A DNA stretch of 5,610 nt from an uncultured Spirochaetales bacterium (GTDB taxonomy: Bacteria; Spirochaetota; Spirochaetia; Sphaerochaetales; Sphaerochaetaceae). A program made the translations under genes and the position numbers. This document shows, one piece after another, positions 5,426-5,610 of this stretch (position 1 is its first letter; each line of letters starts with the position of its first letter). The notes below the pieces were generated by a model that was not told the DNA's origin, ran no database searches, and saw only the letters and a program-made list of their open reading frames with translations. Where the stretch lies: contig CAKQTE010000067.1 of assembly GCA_934276485.1 (NCBI GenBank), forward strand, positions 1 to 5,610, written 5' to 3'.

Positions 5426-5610
5426 TCAATCTAGCTGATGAGTAATATAATTCCCAATAGTTTTATCATCGACTTCAGAAACAGATGATATAAAGTATGA
5501 ACGAGCCCAAAAATAAGGTTCCCGGTAAAAAGAAGCCAGCTCTGAAGAGAATTCTTTTCTAATCAATCGAGCACTTACCGTCTTGTAGTTGTTAATAAAG
5601 TCAGACAGCC
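5426..5610 (-). CDS. tnpA: IS200/IS605-family Y1 transposase (TnpA), C-terminal part only
   Basis: The minus strand from the window edge reads in frame for 60 residues to a TGA at 5428-5426. It begins LSDFINNYKTVSARLIRKEF, continues through SELASFYREPYFWARSYF and ends NYITHQLD. This is the C-terminal end of the HUH single-strand transposases of the IS200/IS605 family, where an FxxxYKxxSARLI(R/K)KEF helix carries the catalytic tyrosine and FWxxSYF(I/V)SSV precedes the last helix. The Tyr codon at 5585-5587 is the likely nucleophile. TnpA nicks and rejoins single-stranded DNA at hairpin ends. The HUH histidines and the start codon lie beyond 5610. No tnpB follows it; the broken AAA gene does, so this looks like a tnpA-only (IS200-like) arrangement. 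Confidence 0.85.
   Translation of the reverse strand, partial: LSDFINNYKTVSARLIRKEFSSELASFYREPYFWARSYFISSVSEVDDKTIGNYITHQLD

Noticed and set aside
5426..5610. RAYT (REP-associated) transposase instead of an IS transposase
   Set aside because: No REP-like GC-rich palindromes flank it and the C-terminal motif fits the IS200/IS605 type; the missing N-terminus prevents certainty.

Overview
The window is A+T-rich, with low-G+C codon choice and strong AGGAGG or AAGGA ribosome binding sites. That suggests a Bacillota-like gut or anaerobic bacterium, but nothing here fixes the taxon. It holds three intact genes: a membrane-anchored XRE regulator, a NapH-type membrane ferredoxin protein and an AAA ATPase with a DUF4143-type C-terminus. 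It also holds two genes that have lost their 5' ends (pyruvate kinase and a second AAA/DUF4143 protein) and the 3' end of an IS200/IS605-family Y1 transposase gene.

Layout: positions 1-161 look like the end of a mobile element. There is a small hairpin with a T-run at 11-30, and an imperfect GC-rich hairpin with a TAAA loop at 123-143 that resembles the right end of an IS200/IS605 (TnpB/omega-RNA type) element. Pyruvate kinase homology starts abruptly at about 162 and runs to 1361, lacking roughly the first 73 residues. A hairpin at 1373-1401 separates it from the convergent XRE gene (1414-1878, minus). The XRE gene follows the NapH-like gene (1963-2808, minus). A 334-bp intergenic region separates that gene from the divergent AAA gene (3143-4507, plus). 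It is rich in signals: a 16-bp perfect palindrome, a repeated TTATTGA(A/C)TGCTACAA element, a small hairpin, two sigma70-like promoters, and three TGCG-centred repeats spaced exactly 34 bp apart. The AAA gene converges on the beheaded second AAA/DUF4143 gene (4537-5379, minus). About 47 bp beyond that gene's remaining 5' end lies the stop codon of the tnpA gene, which leaves the window at 5610.

Reading: the segment is bounded on both sides by IS200/IS605-type sequence, and at each boundary the adjacent host gene is missing its 5' part. The most distinctive unexplained signal is the 34-bp phased repeat array in front of the intact AAA ATPase, which looks like a binding array for a regulator or for the ATPase itself. 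I see no complete new system. XRE plus NapH-like, and paired AAA/DUF4143 proteins, are the two associations worth following.
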